A DNA stretch of 37,014 nucleotides. Origin: a virus. The number at the start of each line of letters is the position of its first letter. Position 1 is the first letter of the stretch. Location of the stretch: the IMG/VR virus record IMGVR_UViG_3300044846_000885, positions 1 through 37,014 of that record. The stretch is one strand, 5' to 3'. A program made the position numbers and the translations under genes. The notes beneath the pieces were generated by a model. That model was given only the letters and a program-made list of their open reading frames with translations. It made no database searches and was not told the DNA's origin. Below, piece after piece: positions 1-8,300 of this stretch.

Positions 1-1
1 T

Positions 2-244
2 GATGATGTATTCATTGTGACAGCGCGACAGCAGAGCAATGGAGCTATTGTATATGAGATGGCTCAAAAGCTCGGCATACCTAAGGAGAATGTGTATTTT
101 ACAGGTGGCAGAGACAAGTGGCAGATGCTTAGAAGGCTGAGAATAGAGCGCCATTACGACAATAATGCAGAGCAGATTTCCCTAATCAAGGAAAATACAG
201 AGATTGATGCCGTGAAATTCGGAACAGATGTACATAAAGAGTAA
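2..244 (+). CDS. HAD-like phosphatase, C-terminal part (phage A)
   Basis: The reading frame is open to the left edge, so this is the last 80 codons of a longer gene; a GTG at 17 is only an internal codon. The fragment begins DDVFIVTAR and continues with a stretch around KENVYFTGGRDKW and IERHYDNN. That pattern (sheet ending in T/S-A-R, then a lysine after GG-D, then HYDDN-type acidic residues) is typical of motifs II-IV of the haloacid dehalogenase superfamily, including phage nucleotidase-like members. The substrate cannot be told. It ends 15 bases before the scaffold-like gene. No counterpart is seen in phage B, where 30085-30486 holds this position. Family call moderately sure. Confidence 0.6.
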   Translation, partial: DDVFIVTARQQSNGAIVYEMAQKLGIPKENVYFTGGRDKWQMLRRLRIERHYDNNAEQISLIKENTEIDAVKFGTDVHKE

Positions 245-259
245 ACAAATTAGAGTAAT

Positions 260-838
260 ATGAACGAGAATTTCAAAAAGGTAATGGATTCCTTAGCTGA
301 ATTCAAGACTATCCTTGCCGGGCGAAAAGTATCTGCGCAATTTGGTGAGGCAGTCCTGGAGGATGGTACAGAAATCCGTTGGGAAGGCGTTGATTTAACG
401 CCAGGAATTCCTGTTTTTGTTGTTGCTGAAGGCGAAGAGATCCCTGCACCTGAGGGCACACATCGCTTAGGTGGTGACATGGCAGGTATATCCATTGTGG
501 TTGATGCAGAGGGCAGAATCGCAGAATTAATTGATGAGCGTGAAGGTAGCGGAGGCACACCAGCTGAAGATGCAATGTCTGCTGAGCAGGTTCGTTCAAT
601 TGTGGAGGGTGAGGTTTCAACTTTTGGCAAGGCATTCAAGTCTATGTCAGGAATTGTTGAGGCCATCGCTAAGCAAAATGATGAACTTAGCAATGAGCTT
701 GCTGATTTGAAAGCTGAATTCGCAGCCTACAAAAACGCACCATCAAATGAGGTCAAAGAGGCGGAGAAATTTGCCAAGAAAAGTAATGCAGGTATGACCA
801 GCCGGCAAATGTTTCTTTTAAATAATATGAAAAAATGA
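260..838 (+). CDS. Capsid assembly/scaffold-like protein (phage A)
   Basis: A 192-residue acidic protein. The first ~90 residues form a small beta-rich domain (LEDGTEIRW, TPGIPVFVV, EEIPAPEGTHRLGG), followed by a Gly/Glu-rich linker and a helical, coiled-coil-prone C-terminal half (about 110-160) ending in a basic tail. The same plan occurs in the 187-residue protein at 30498-31061, in the same place just before the capsid gene. A head scaffold or capsid-assembly role is inferred from position, charge and coiled coil; I know no catalytic motif in it. Its stop overlaps the capsid start (ATGA, 835-838), which suggests translational coupling. Confidence 0.65.
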   Translation: MNENFKKVMDSLAEFKTILAGRKVSAQFGEAVLEDGTEIRWEGVDLTPGIPVFVVAEGEEIPAPEGTHRLGGDMAGISIVVDAEGRIAELIDEREGSGGTPAEDAMSAEQVRSIVEGEVSTFGKAFKSMSGIVEAIAKQNDELSNELADLKAEFAAYKNAPSNEVKEAEKFAKKSNAGMTSRQMFLLNNMKK

Positions 839-1806
839 GCTTAAAAAAGTTTATCAAATCTAAGTTTGACTATGATGTGTCTGAACTTAGCCCATACGTT
901 GATGATTCGCGTGAGGACCTAATTGTGCGTTCAGTAACTGAAGCCGAAACATTACAGTATATCACCATTCAGGAAGGTATCAAAGGAACTGAGGACCTTA
1001 AGCTGTTGGATGATTCAATCATCTACCAGGAAGCCAATTGTTCAATGAGCCCTGATGGAGATACTATCTTTTCAGATAGACCTTTGACAGTTAACGCTAT
1101 TGGGTACATGAAGAGATTTTGCCAAAAGGATTTGGCTGGATTGTGGACACAGTTGGCTCTTCGTCCAGGTGCAATGGCTGAGGATAAGGAGCTACCTTTC
1201 GAAGCACAATTGACTGACTATTTATTGAGGTTGCATGCTCGCGAATTGGACAAATTAATTTGGCAGGGTAATGTCGCTACAGGTACAGGCAACTTGCAAT
1301 GGATGAATGGATTCCGTCAATTCCTTACAACTGCCAATGGAGCTGTTGATTTGAATACATCCTCAACTGCAGCAATTAACTCATCCAATGCATTTGATGT
1401 ATTCTATGAGTGTTTCATCAACACACCTGCACAGGTAGCTGAGCAAACTGATTTAGTATGTTTCACAGGCCGTGAAAACTTCAACTACTTATTGAAGAAT
1501 TTAGTTGATCAAAATTTCTACCATTACAGCCCTGAGACAATTGCGTCAATGACTGAGTGTTTGGTACCAGGTACTAACATGCGAGTGGTAAAAGTGAACG
1601 GATTGAATGGCTTAGATAACATCTACACAGGTCGTTCATCTCATTTCTTCTTTGGAACTGACCTTTCATCTGATTTCGAATCATATGATTTGTGGTATTC
1701 ATTTGATGATGATGTAATCTACATTCGTTCTAAATTCCGTGCAGGGGTACAGGTTCCTTTCTTAGATGAAATCGGAGTATGGAATGGTACAGGATCTCCT
1801 AACTAA
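835..1806 (+). CDS. Major capsid protein (phage A)
   Basis: A 323-residue protein placed between the scaffold-like gene and a putative tail-tube gene, the normal place for the major head subunit. The C-terminal part (DDDVIYIRSKFRAGVQVPFLDEIGVW) parallels the end of the 317-residue protein at 31080-32033, and both carry a central W-x-GN motif (IWQGN here, IWTGN there), so I take the two as diverged homologues. It probably has the HK97 fold, judged from length and context and not from a specific motif. It starts by 4-base overlap with the preceding gene. The family is typical of Bacteroidota phages and prophages. Confidence 0.75.
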   Translation: MSLKKFIKSKFDYDVSELSPYVDDSREDLIVRSVTEAETLQYITIQEGIKGTEDLKLLDDSIIYQEANCSMSPDGDTIFSDRPLTVNAIGYMKRFCQKDLAGLWTQLALRPGAMAEDKELPFEAQLTDYLLRLHARELDKLIWQGNVATGTGNLQWMNGFRQFLTTANGAVDLNTSSTAAINSSNAFDVFYECFINTPAQVAEQTDLVCFTGRENFNYLLKNLVDQNFYHYSPETIASMTECLVPGTNMRVVKVNGLNGLDNIYTGRSSHFFFGTDLSSDFESYDLWYSFDDDVIYIRSKFRAGVQVPFLDEIGVWNGTGSPN

Positions 1807-1834
1807 TTGTTAAACTAAACTAAAAGATAGAGAG

Positions 1835-2368
1835 ATGGCATGTAATATGACAACAGGGTACAATGACAGAACATGTACCAATGGTAAAGGTGGGATACTA
1901 AGCGTGTTATTATTCCCTGTGGGGAATATCCAAACACCTGTAACCATCGCAGCGAATGAGATCACATCCCTAACTGTAACCGGTGAGGTATTTCTTTACA
2001 AGTTAAAGAGTAACCTATCCAGCTTTACAGCACCAATCAAAGTGAACAAAGAGAATGGTACACTTTGGTATGAGCAAAGCCTCTCAATGATCCTGGCATC
2101 CGATACTAAGGAGCTAAGGTCAGAGATACACTTGCTTGCTCAGAATGAGGTTTGCTGTTTGGTGGAAAAAGCCAATGGCACATGGGTTGCATTGGGGTTG
2201 AATGAAGGCCTACAGGTGGCAGATGCCAATGAATATACATCTGGAGTACTTAAATCAGACCGTCAAGGGCATGTAATTGTTCTTAATGGTATGGAAAATG
2301 ACGAGGTACCTGATGTAGCTGATGGTGTAATAACCACATTGCTATCACAGCAGTCACCTGCAATCTAA
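1835..2368 (+). CDS. Putative major tail protein (phage A)
   Basis: A 177-residue, mostly beta-type protein. The N-terminus (MACNMTTGYNDRTCTNGKGG) resembles that of the protein at 32088-32651 (MSCDISQGRLEACKDAVSG), and both lie directly downstream of the capsid gene and directly upstream of an intrinsic terminator. A strong, separately terminated gene next to the capsid gene fits an abundant structural product; I infer the tail-tube subunit. A head decoration protein is the main alternative. The 28-base gap before it contains an AG-rich GATAGAGAG just upstream of the ATG. Confidence 0.55.
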   Translation: MACNMTTGYNDRTCTNGKGGILSVLLFPVGNIQTPVTIAANEITSLTVTGEVFLYKLKSNLSSFTAPIKVNKENGTLWYEQSLSMILASDTKELRSEIHLLAQNEVCCLVEKANGTWVALGLNEGLQVADANEYTSGVLKSDRQGHVIVLNGMENDEVPDVADGVITTLLSQQSPAI

Positions 2369-2391
2369 TATATCTCATAAATTCTACCGAG

Positions 2392-2417
2392 GGGAGGGCA
2401 ATGTCCCTCCCTTTTTT
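2392..2417 (+). terminator. Intrinsic terminator after putative tail gene (phage A)
   Basis: A perfect 7-bp stem (GGGAGGG 2392-2398 with CCCTCCC 2405-2411), a 6-base loop and a run of six T. It lies 24 bases after the stop at 2368. A terminator sits at the same relative position in phage B (32685-32718). Confidence 0.9.
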
Positions 2418-2430
2418 GTAAATTAGAGCC

Positions 2431-2685
2431 ATGAAAAAGTTGAAAATCAAAAAGGAATGTATCGGATTAAAGGTCAGAGGTGGCTTTTTAAACAAGTGGT
2501 ACATAATTGAGGAGGGCAATGAGGAGCTGTATTGGCAGATGGGTATCTTAGATATTTTTGAGAAAACAGAGCCTGCAATTGTTAAAAAAACTAAGGATGT
2601 TAAGGATAGAAAAAAACAATCAGAGTACGTTGATAGTAACGGTATCGGAATTGACAACGATTCCAGCCCCATACTATCTGTTTGA
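2431..2685 (+). CDS. Hypothetical protein, 84 aa (phage A)
   Basis: A small basic protein that I do not recognise. The start lies 13 bases after the terminator T-run. The first ~50 residues look ordered (KVRGGFLNKWYIIEEGNEELYWQMG); the rest is a charged Lys/Glu/Asp-rich tail. Its 3' end overlaps the next gene in another frame. In phage B the corresponding place is empty, so it is an extra between the tail-tube and neck genes. A head or neck role would be only a guess from position. Confidence 0.6.
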   Translation: MKKLKIKKECIGLKVRGGFLNKWYIIEEGNEELYWQMGILDIFEKTEPAIVKKTKDVKDRKKQSEYVDSNGIGIDNDSSPILSV

Positions 2686-2965
2686 ATTCATTGAGGAGCA
2701 AACACAGGAGGCATTGTATTGCATATTGACCAACATCAGTACAGGCATTCCTAGATATGACGAGTTTACGCTGGTTGATGGGGTTGATGTTACATTCCCA
2801 TATGCTGGTTTTTACACATACAAGATATACCAACAGACAAGCTCATCCAATTTGGACCCTGCGCTATCTGATGGAATGGTGGAGGAGGGCCGTGCCCATG
2901 TTTATGAGATGGATAGTCCATCCAATTATTATGATTACAATGTAGCTAATTTCGTTTATGAGTAA
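2630..2965 (+). CDS. Small beta-rich structural protein before portal (phage A)
   Basis: The frame is open from an ATG at 2558, but the first ~24 residues overlap the previous gene and look like read-through of its Lys-rich 3' end. I prefer the TTG at 2630, giving MIVTVSELTTIPAPYYLFEF; ATGs at 2597 and 2558 are alternatives. The pattern YYLFEF-EE-T-EALY, RYDEFTL, FPYAGFYTYKIYQQ, SDGMVEEGRAHVYE is a recurring Bacteroidota phage family found just before the portal. Phage B has a diverged relative at 32756-33109. It is probably a minor head or neck protein; the exact role is unknown. It overlaps the portal start by 8 bases. Confidence 0.6.
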   Translation: MIVTVSELTTIPAPYYLFEFIEEQTQEALYCILTNISTGIPRYDEFTLVDGVDVTFPYAGFYTYKIYQQTSSSNLDPALSDGMVEEGRAHVYEMDSPSNYYDYNVANFVYE

Positions 2966-4967
2966 GGTATTGAACGTCCAATTTTCTAAGTCATTCACAG
3001 TTCCTGTGGAGGAGCTTGATAAGGGCCAAGGGTTTGTAAAGTGGGGAAAGAAAAATGACTATCCATTCTTTATCATTGATTTGCTACATGGCTCTGCTTG
3101 GCACCAGGGTATCATTAAAAACAAAAGCTACTATATTTCAGGCGGTGGCCTTGAGGTGGTGAGTGGAGATGCACAGCCATTCCTTAATAATGAGTTTAGG
3201 GATTTTGACATGAATGAGATAGCTCAAAGAATGACCTTTGATTTTGAGCTGTTTGGTGCCATGTGTGTTAAGGGTACTTGGAATAGAGAAGGTACTAGGG
3301 TCGTGGCATGGGAGCATCTGAACATTGATGCATGCAGGCTGTCTGAGGATGAGCGCACACTGTATGTATCAGATGATTGGAATGCCAGGAGACAAACACC
3401 TGAGGACACAAATTTCCGCACATATCCAGCCTTGGATGATAACAATCCACATGGTGCATTCTTTATATATTACAAGGAGCCAAGCAAACAAGCCAAGGGT
3501 GAAAAGGGAATATATCCAAAGCCTCCATATGTGGGTGGAATCACAGCAATACAGACAGATTGCGACATATCTCGCTGGCATATGTATGAAATTTCCAATG
3601 GGTTTAAAGCTGGCACCTTGATAAATCTGCCGGGAGGTTTTCCGGAGACAGCTGAGGAGGAGCGCAAAATAAAGGAGCAGATTAAGGGGCCTGTGCAATC
3701 CATTGAATCAGCTGGTGAAATAATAATCACATTCAGCCAAACCAAGGATGATGCACCATCTGTAATGCAGCTGTCGGGCAATGACCTTGATAAACGCTAT
3801 GAGATGACAGAGAGAGCTGTGCAGCAGAACATATTGGTAGCTCACAGCATCACAGCACCTACTTTGTTTGGTATCATTCAGCAGGGCTCATTCAATGCAG
3901 CGGAATCTGCTGATTTGTTTGAGATATTCAAGGTGACCTATGTGAGCTCAAGGCAAAAGCAAATAGAATGGATGATAAACTACATGGCCCAATTAAGTGG
4001 CTCATCTGCAATACTCAAGCTCGTTGATGTTACACCTATCGGAACTGTACCACAAGTTGATGCAGCCGCACCTGTAGCTGATGTGGCAGCGGACCCATTG
4101 GCAGCTGGAGAGATTGATGTTGCTAAAACAGCATTGAATGGTGCACAGATTGCATCAATTATTGATGTAGTGGCAGCCATCAAGGAGGGAGTATTAACAC
4201 CTGAGGCAGCGCTACAGGTACTATTGGCATCATTCCCTACCATTGCAGAGGCACAAGCTCGCGAGATAGTGGGATTGGACAGTGCAGGCATGGGTTTCTG
4301 TAACCACAAACAGCTGTTTTCGGACCAAAGCATTGAGCTATTTGAACAGCATGGCGAGCTCAAGGAGCAATTTGAGATAATTAAAAGCGTACCTGTGGAA
4401 TGGGATACACCATCTGAGGAGGTATTCAGCAGAGAACAGCAGCTATTTGATGAGATTGGTCAAATAATGGTGCAGCTTACTGACCTTGAGAAGGCTGTAT
4501 TGACCTTGCTACAGGAGGATGATGAGGAGGCAGGATCAATTGCCAAGGCAACAGGCGAGCCATTGCAGGTAATTGTTCAGGTGATTGAGAAATTAGTGAT
4601 TCTTGGCCTTTATGAAAAGCCATCTGTTGATGCTGAGGGTGTGCGTACAAGTGGAACAGTCACACCAACAGGTGGGCAGGTGGTGAATCAAATACCAGGA
4701 GCAGAGCAGCCACAGTATGAGATACGATACAGCTATGAAACGAGAAAGGATGTACCACCTGTAAAAACCAAATCAAGGAATTTCTGCCTGGCATTACTCA
4801 GATTGGATAGGCTATATTCCAGGGATGAGCTCTCCATGATTAGCTCACAGGAGGGCAGAGATGTTTGGAGATACAGAGGTGGATACTATACCAATCCGGA
4901 CACAGGTAAAACCACACCATGGTGCCGTCACATATGGATGCAGAATCTCGTAAAACGTAAACAATGA
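2958..4967 (+). CDS. Portal protein with extended C-terminus (phage A)
   Basis: A 669-residue portal, the dodecameric ring through which DNA enters and leaves the head. The core (about 1-350) matches the phage B portal at 33102 in layout: KKNDYPFFIIDLLHGS, then VQQNILVAHSITAPTLFGI, where phage B has GHNVTSPLLFGVSS. After an Ala-rich linker (about 365-440) come a winged-helix-like segment (LTDLEKAVLTLLQ through KLVILGLYE, about 510-555) and a Cys/His-containing end domain (NFCLALLRLDRLYSRDEL, WRYRGGYY, PWCRHIW) that phage B shares in altered form. The linker and helix segment make it 84 residues longer than the phage B copy. It overlaps the adaptor gene by 4 bases (ATGA). Confidence 0.85.
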   Translation: MSKVLNVQFSKSFTVPVEELDKGQGFVKWGKKNDYPFFIIDLLHGSAWHQGIIKNKSYYISGGGLEVVSGDAQPFLNNEFRDFDMNEIAQRMTFDFELFGAMCVKGTWNREGTRVVAWEHLNIDACRLSEDERTLYVSDDWNARRQTPEDTNFRTYPALDDNNPHGAFFIYYKEPSKQAKGEKGIYPKPPYVGGITAIQTDCDISRWHMYEISNGFKAGTLINLPGGFPETAEEERKIKEQIKGPVQSIESAGEIIITFSQTKDDAPSVMQLSGNDLDKRYEMTERAVQQNILVAHSITAPTLFGIIQQGSFNAAESADLFEIFKVTYVSSRQKQIEWMINYMAQLSGSSAILKLVDVTPIGTVPQVDAAAPVADVAADPLAAGEIDVAKTALNGAQIASIIDVVAAIKEGVLTPEAALQVLLASFPTIAEAQAREIVGLDSAGMGFCNHKQLFSDQSIELFEQHGELKEQFEIIKSVPVEWDTPSEEVFSREQQLFDEIGQIMVQLTDLEKAVLTLLQEDDEEAGSIAKATGEPLQVIVQVIEKLVILGLYEKPSVDAEGVRTSGTVTPTGGQVVNQIPGAEQPQYEIRYSYETRKDVPPVKTKSRNFCLALLRLDRLYSRDELSMISSQEGRDVWRYRGGYYTNPDTGKTTPWCRHIWMQNLVKRKQ

Positions 4968-5473
4968 ACTACCTAATTTCAGCGGAAAACATCCGCAAGC
5001 TGGGGTTAATCCATCCCAATACAGATACAAAACTGCTCACTGTAATCATTAAGCGGTCCCAGGATATGCACATCCAGCCAGCAACAGGCACACCTTTGTA
5101 CAAGGCTCTGCTGCTTAGGGTACAGAATAATGATTGGACCAATCCGGATTATGTGACATTGATGAATGATTATGTAATTCCTTGCCTGGTGGCGTTCGTT
5201 GATTACAGGAGTGCTACATTGCTCAATGAAAAGCTCACCAACAAGAGTGTAGGCCGGCAGTCTGATGAGACAATGACAGCCAATGATGACAGCCAAAGCA
5301 AGGTAATGCGGGACCAGCTTAGAAAGGATGCATATTTTTACAAGGAGCGATTAATTGGATACCTTAAGGATGATGGTGGTGTGATGTTTCCGGAGTATGT
5401 ACAGAGCCCATGTGAACATGAGGCAGTTAGAAAGGACAGAACAGGGTACACACCAACAGGCTGGATAGTATGA
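4964..5473 (+). CDS. Head-tail connector/adaptor (phage A)
   Basis: A 169-residue, largely helical protein directly after the portal and translationally coupled to it. It resembles the 166-residue phage B protein at 34859-35359 in layout: LISAENIRKL/LITRDDLVRL at the start, DMHIQPATGTPLYKALL/DIYIQNYLGTNLLNRFK, a central PCLVAFVDYRS/PMLIHWAMVEY helix, and a C-terminal FPEY segment ending in a GW motif. These features fit the adaptor that joins the portal to the neck. The name is inferred from position and family, not from catalysis. Confidence 0.75.
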   Translation: MNYLISAENIRKLGLIHPNTDTKLLTVIIKRSQDMHIQPATGTPLYKALLLRVQNNDWTNPDYVTLMNDYVIPCLVAFVDYRSATLLNEKLTNKSVGRQSDETMTANDDSQSKVMRDQLRKDAYFYKERLIGYLKDDGGVMFPEYVQSPCEHEAVRKDRTGYTPTGWIV

Positions 5474-5592
5474 AATTCAAAATATCACAGAAACAAATTG
5501 ACAAATTAAAGCAATACCTAAATGCTAAGGACATTAAACCAGGTAATGCGCGAGCTCAGCGAGATAGCAAGCGCACACCGGCAAATAAATGA
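5470..5592 (+). CDS. Small basic protein, 40 aa (phage A)
   Basis: A 40-codon frame starting by ATGA overlap with the adaptor stop (MKFKISQKQIDKLK...), rich in Lys and Arg and ending PANK. Phage B has an equally placed 49-codon basic frame at 35356-35505, also coupled to its adaptor, and both run into the following gene in another frame. Conservation of position, size and charge is the evidence that it is real. Function unknown; a DNA- or neck-associated peptide is possible. Confidence 0.5.
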   Translation: MKFKISQKQIDKLKQYLNAKDIKPGNARAQRDSKRTPANK

Positions 5593-6106
5593 ATTTTTCC
5601 AGGGTGATTTCCTTGATGCCATCAGCCGAGATGCTGCTCAATATCCATTGATGGTGGTCACATTGGCACCTGGTAATGTCAATGAAACAAGCGTGCAGAT
5701 GAGTGCTACAATTACTATCTGTGACAAGTACAATCATTCAGAATATAGGCAGATAAATGAGGTACATTCTGACTGCTTGAGCATAGTGAATGATTTGAAT
5801 ACCACATTCAGACAGTACAGGTGGACGGAATTTGTGGATATCACTGATGATATAACCATTGAGCCATTCATTAATGAGGGGCAGGATATGGTGGCAGGCT
5901 GGACCATGTCGGTTAATTTTGATGTGTATAATGAATTGAATTGGTGTGATATTCCATATGATAATTATGATTTTGAGAATGGTCCTGCAGCACCTGAAGC
6001 ATGTGGTGACATGTACACAACATACCAGCTATACGTTAATGGAGTGCTGGAGGATACGTTCAGCATGTCCACAACAGAGAATAATACCATAAACATTACA
6101 TTATAA
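5522..6106 (+). CDS. Tail-completion/terminator-like protein (phage A)
   Basis: A 194-residue protein that shares its plan with the 151-residue protein at 21523-21978 of phage B: an N-terminal helix, a QGD/QGS turn, a YPLMVVTL/FPLVHLIV strand, then DLNTTFRQYRW/TQLTVLMRLYE and IEPFINEGQDMVAGWTM/IEPFTERFENYLAGMTM. Phage B keeps it beside its terminase and tail genes, so the module has moved relative to the head genes. The extra C-terminal ~45 residues (about 150-194) look like an added beta domain. The ATG at 5522 fits the length of the homologue better than the ATG at 5546. Role inferred. Confidence 0.6.
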   Translation: MLRTLNQVMRELSEIASAHRQINEFFQGDFLDAISRDAAQYPLMVVTLAPGNVNETSVQMSATITICDKYNHSEYRQINEVHSDCLSIVNDLNTTFRQYRWTEFVDITDDITIEPFINEGQDMVAGWTMSVNFDVYNELNWCDIPYDNYDFENGPAAPEACGDMYTTYQLYVNGVLEDTFSMSTTENNTINITL

Positions 6107-6651
6107 TGGCAGTAACTACCATAAACATAATAAGCACAGCGAACAAGGGCCTATTTGCTCAGACAGCCAATAGCCCAACATTGACATCCACCACAGCTGA
6201 GGGTACTTTGATTGATGGAGGTGTTGGATCTCTGAGCGTGCCAGCCAATGGCTTCGCTGTGGGTGATTCATTTCAAGTACAAATGGGTGGAATGATGAGC
6301 GCCAAGAACAATGATACCATCAGAATTAGGTTGAAAAGTGGCTCTGTTGTGTTGGCAGATTCGGGCACATTGACAATGCCAGGAATCACCAATCAGGTAT
6401 GGTACATGACTGCACATTTTACTGTGAGGTCCATTGGAGCAGCAGGGGTGGCATCAATTGTCACTGTTGCACAGCTGCATGTATTAAAGGCAGCAGGCGG
6501 AACGCAGGAGGGCTTTGCCTGGAATACTGTAGATAGCACCACCTTTGATACAACTATTCAAAATACATTGAATATTACAGCTCAATTCAGCAGCAATAGT
6601 GGATTGAATAGCATATACAGTGATATATTTATCCTCAATAAGATATATTAA
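6106..6651 (+). CDS. Putative surface/receptor-binding-like protein (phage A)
   Basis: A 181-residue Thr/Ser/Gly/Ala-rich protein made largely of predicted beta strands ([61 protein letters not shown]). Its composition and position, between a tail-completion gene and a fibre gene, suggest a jelly-roll-like fibre or decoration component. I see no counterpart in phage B. Overlaps with both neighbours (stop/start TAATG) point to one transcript. Confidence 0.5.
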   Translation: MAVTTINIISTANKGLFAQTANSPTLTSTTAEGTLIDGGVGSLSVPANGFAVGDSFQVQMGGMMSAKNNDTIRIRLKSGSVVLADSGTLTMPGITNQVWYMTAHFTVRSIGAAGVASIVTVAQLHVLKAAGGTQEGFAWNTVDSTTFDTTIQNTLNITAQFSSNSGLNSIYSDIFILNKIY

Positions 6652-7511
6652 TGTTTAATATCTTTGATTACCTTAAGAGCCAGATATTAGGCAAACAAGA
6701 TGCCCTGGTATCAGGCACCAATATAAAGACCATCAACGGATCATCTGTATTAGGTTCGGGTAATTTAGTGGTATCAGGCAGCGGTGTGCCGGATGGTGAC
6801 AAAGGTGATATCACTGTTAGCGGTTCCGGTAGCATATGGACCATTGATAACGGAGCTGTGACAGATGTCAAGGTAACTGATGTGGCTGCTACAAAGGTAA
6901 CTGAGGACAGCAGTCATAGGTTTGTAACTGATGCAGAAAAAACCACCTGGAATGGCAAGCAAGCTGCCCTAGTATCAGGCACAAATATCAAAACAATCAA
7001 TAGCACATCCTTATTGGGCAGCGGTGATATAGCCATCAATGGAAATCCATCATTGGGAATTGTGACCGGTACCAATGTTACAGGTACCACAGCATTTACA
7101 AAGAGCGCCACAATCACAATACCAGCCAATACAATTAGTGCATTGAGCCTGCTGGAGATTGAGGCGAGAGCCATAAGGGTAGCAGTTACAACAGGAACTA
7201 TTGGATTTCAAATGTATATTAATACATCAGATTCATTGACAGGGGCAACTTTGTTAGGGGCATTTTCAACTTTAACAAACACTAACTGGTTCTCACAGGC
7301 TCGAAGGTCGTTATTTATCAATCCAACTACAAATACTTTAACAAGCGTAAACGCGGGCGCTGTGGGAAACACTGATTTTATAAATACAGGTACAAATACG
7401 GTGTTAACGTTTGACGAAACACAAACCTATTACCTAATTTTCGCGCTTCAACCTTCAAGTACGGCAAGCACTTCGGCGGTTCAATATGCTTTTGCAAAAC
7501 GATATGTATAA
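6651..7511 (+). CDS. Tail fibre protein, junction of phage A and phage B sequence
   Basis: A 286-residue fibre-type protein. It carries two collar-like repeats, [25 protein letters not shown] (about 14-43) and [25 protein letters not shown] (about 102-131), separated by [13 protein letters not shown] and [15 protein letters not shown], then a conserved beta domain from about residue 140. The same architecture is in the fibre gene starting at 36288. From 7245 to 7371 the DNA is identical to the window end, and it stays close (5 mismatches in 81) back to 7165. So the N-terminal half is phage A and the C-terminal end is phage B. It may be an assembly chimera or a true recombinant. Confidence 0.8.
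   Translation: MFNIFDYLKSQILGKQDALVSGTNIKTINGSSVLGSGNLVVSGSGVPDGDKGDITVSGSGSIWTIDNGAVTDVKVTDVAATKVTEDSSHRFVTDAEKTTWNGKQAALVSGTNIKTINSTSLLGSGDIAINGNPSLGIVTGTNVTGTTAFTKSATITIPANTISALSLLEIEARAIRVAVTTGTIGFQMYINTSDSLTGATLLGAFSTLTNTNWFSQARRSLFINPTTNTLTSVNAGAVGNTDFINTGTNTVLTFDETQTYYLIFALQPSSTASTSAVQYAFAKRYV
7245..7371 (+). repeat. 127-bp exact direct repeat, copy 1 (circular closure)
   Basis: Identical to 36888-37014, at a constant offset of 29,643 bases. It lies inside the fibre coding sequence, and mismatches begin at once to its left (7244, 7241). The repeat stops exactly at the window end. This is what a de Bruijn assembler leaves when a circular or terminally redundant sequence is cut, with k = 127. 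Confidence 0.9.
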
Positions 7512-7716
7512 TATTACAAAAATAGAGGGCGGTTTTCTATATAACGAAAGGGAATACACCTTTGTAGAAATAGACGGACTTCAATACCGAATAGTGAGCG
7601 ATACACAGGTTCATATTTACACCGATTACGGAATAATCCTATTCGATTTAACTTGTAGTATTGACGAAATAACATACGACAACATAGAAACCTTTATAAA
7701 CGAGTTATATGGTTAG
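7504..7716 (+). CDS. Hypothetical protein, 70 aa
   Basis: A small acidic, beta-type protein ([36 protein letters not shown]). I chose the ATG at 7504, which overlaps the fibre stop; an in-frame ATG at 7486 lies deeper in the fibre gene. It overlaps the next gene by 8 bases. I do not recognise it. Its position between fibre and wall-enzyme genes would fit a fibre accessory or lysis-linked factor, but nothing in the sequence shows that. Confidence 0.6.
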   Translation: MYNITKIEGGFLYNEREYTFVEIDGLQYRIVSDTQVHIYTDYGIILFDLTCSIDEITYDNIETFINELYG

Positions 7717-8290
7717 AAAATACACCGATGAGGAACTATTGACGCGAGTAAAAGAACTCAAATCATTTAAGAAAATACCGAAAGGGCGTTGGATTCTTGG
7801 CGTAAGGTCGAAAGCTGACATTCCGAACAAATTTGACGATAAATTTTACGTCTACGATGGTGAGGAATTCGTGGTAATGTTAGAGGGGACTACTAACCCA
7901 GGCGTTAGCATCCTAAAAAATCATTCGTCTTTTAACAAGTTAGGCGCGGCTATTCTCAAATCGGACGAATGGTATTACGACGTGTGGCACTACGGAATGC
8001 ATCGTAACCGAATAATGGGATTGCTACAGCGTGGCGCAAAAATGAAAGTTTACCGCGACGGCGATAAGGATAATAAAAGCGAAGAGCAAGGTGTACTACA
8101 AGAAGGTTATTTCGGTATTAACTTCCATTTGAATTCACACGACATTAACGTACGAAACCGAAAATTAGACATTAACGGATGGTCTGCGGGATGTCAAGTG
8201 CCAAACGAACCTTTAAAATACAAACCTTTGTTAGAATGGTTTAGGGACAACCAAAAAGTAACTACATATTGCCTTATAAATGAATTTTAA
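7709..8290 (+). CDS. Putative endolysin, SxGC-type peptidoglycan peptidase/transpeptidase-like
   Basis: A 193-residue protein. The C-terminal half has GINFHLNSHD (H140, H144) followed by WSAGCQVP (S159, C162), the H...S-x-G-C signature seen in L,D-transpeptidase-like and related wall-acting enzymes. The N-terminal ~100 residues are unassigned. There is no signal peptide, so it would need a holin; one lies just upstream on the circular map (35872-36288), with only fibre and one small gene between. It is the best endolysin candidate in phage B, since no lysozyme or amidase is seen. The exact bond cut is unknown, and the family call rests on the motif only. Confidence 0.6.
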   Translation: MVRKYTDEELLTRVKELKSFKKIPKGRWILGVRSKADIPNKFDDKFYVYDGEEFVVMLEGTTNPGVSILKNHSSFNKLGAAILKSDEWYYDVWHYGMHRNRIMGLLQRGAKMKVYRDGDKDNKSEEQGVLQEGYFGINFHLNSHDINVRNRKLDINGWSAGCQVPNEPLKYKPLLEWFRDNQKVTTYCLINEF

Positions 8291-8300
8291 ATTTCTCAAA

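Noticed and set aside
17-244. Complete 75-aa gene starting with GTG at 17
   Set aside because: The frame is open to the edge and the residues before it (DDVFIV) are part of the HAD motif, so the gene is cut by the window.
2581-2685. Frameshift at the A7 run (2584-2590) joining the 84-aa gene to the pre-portal gene
   Set aside because: A -1 shift leads into the third frame, not into the pre-portal frame; a +1 shift would be needed and no signal for that is seen.
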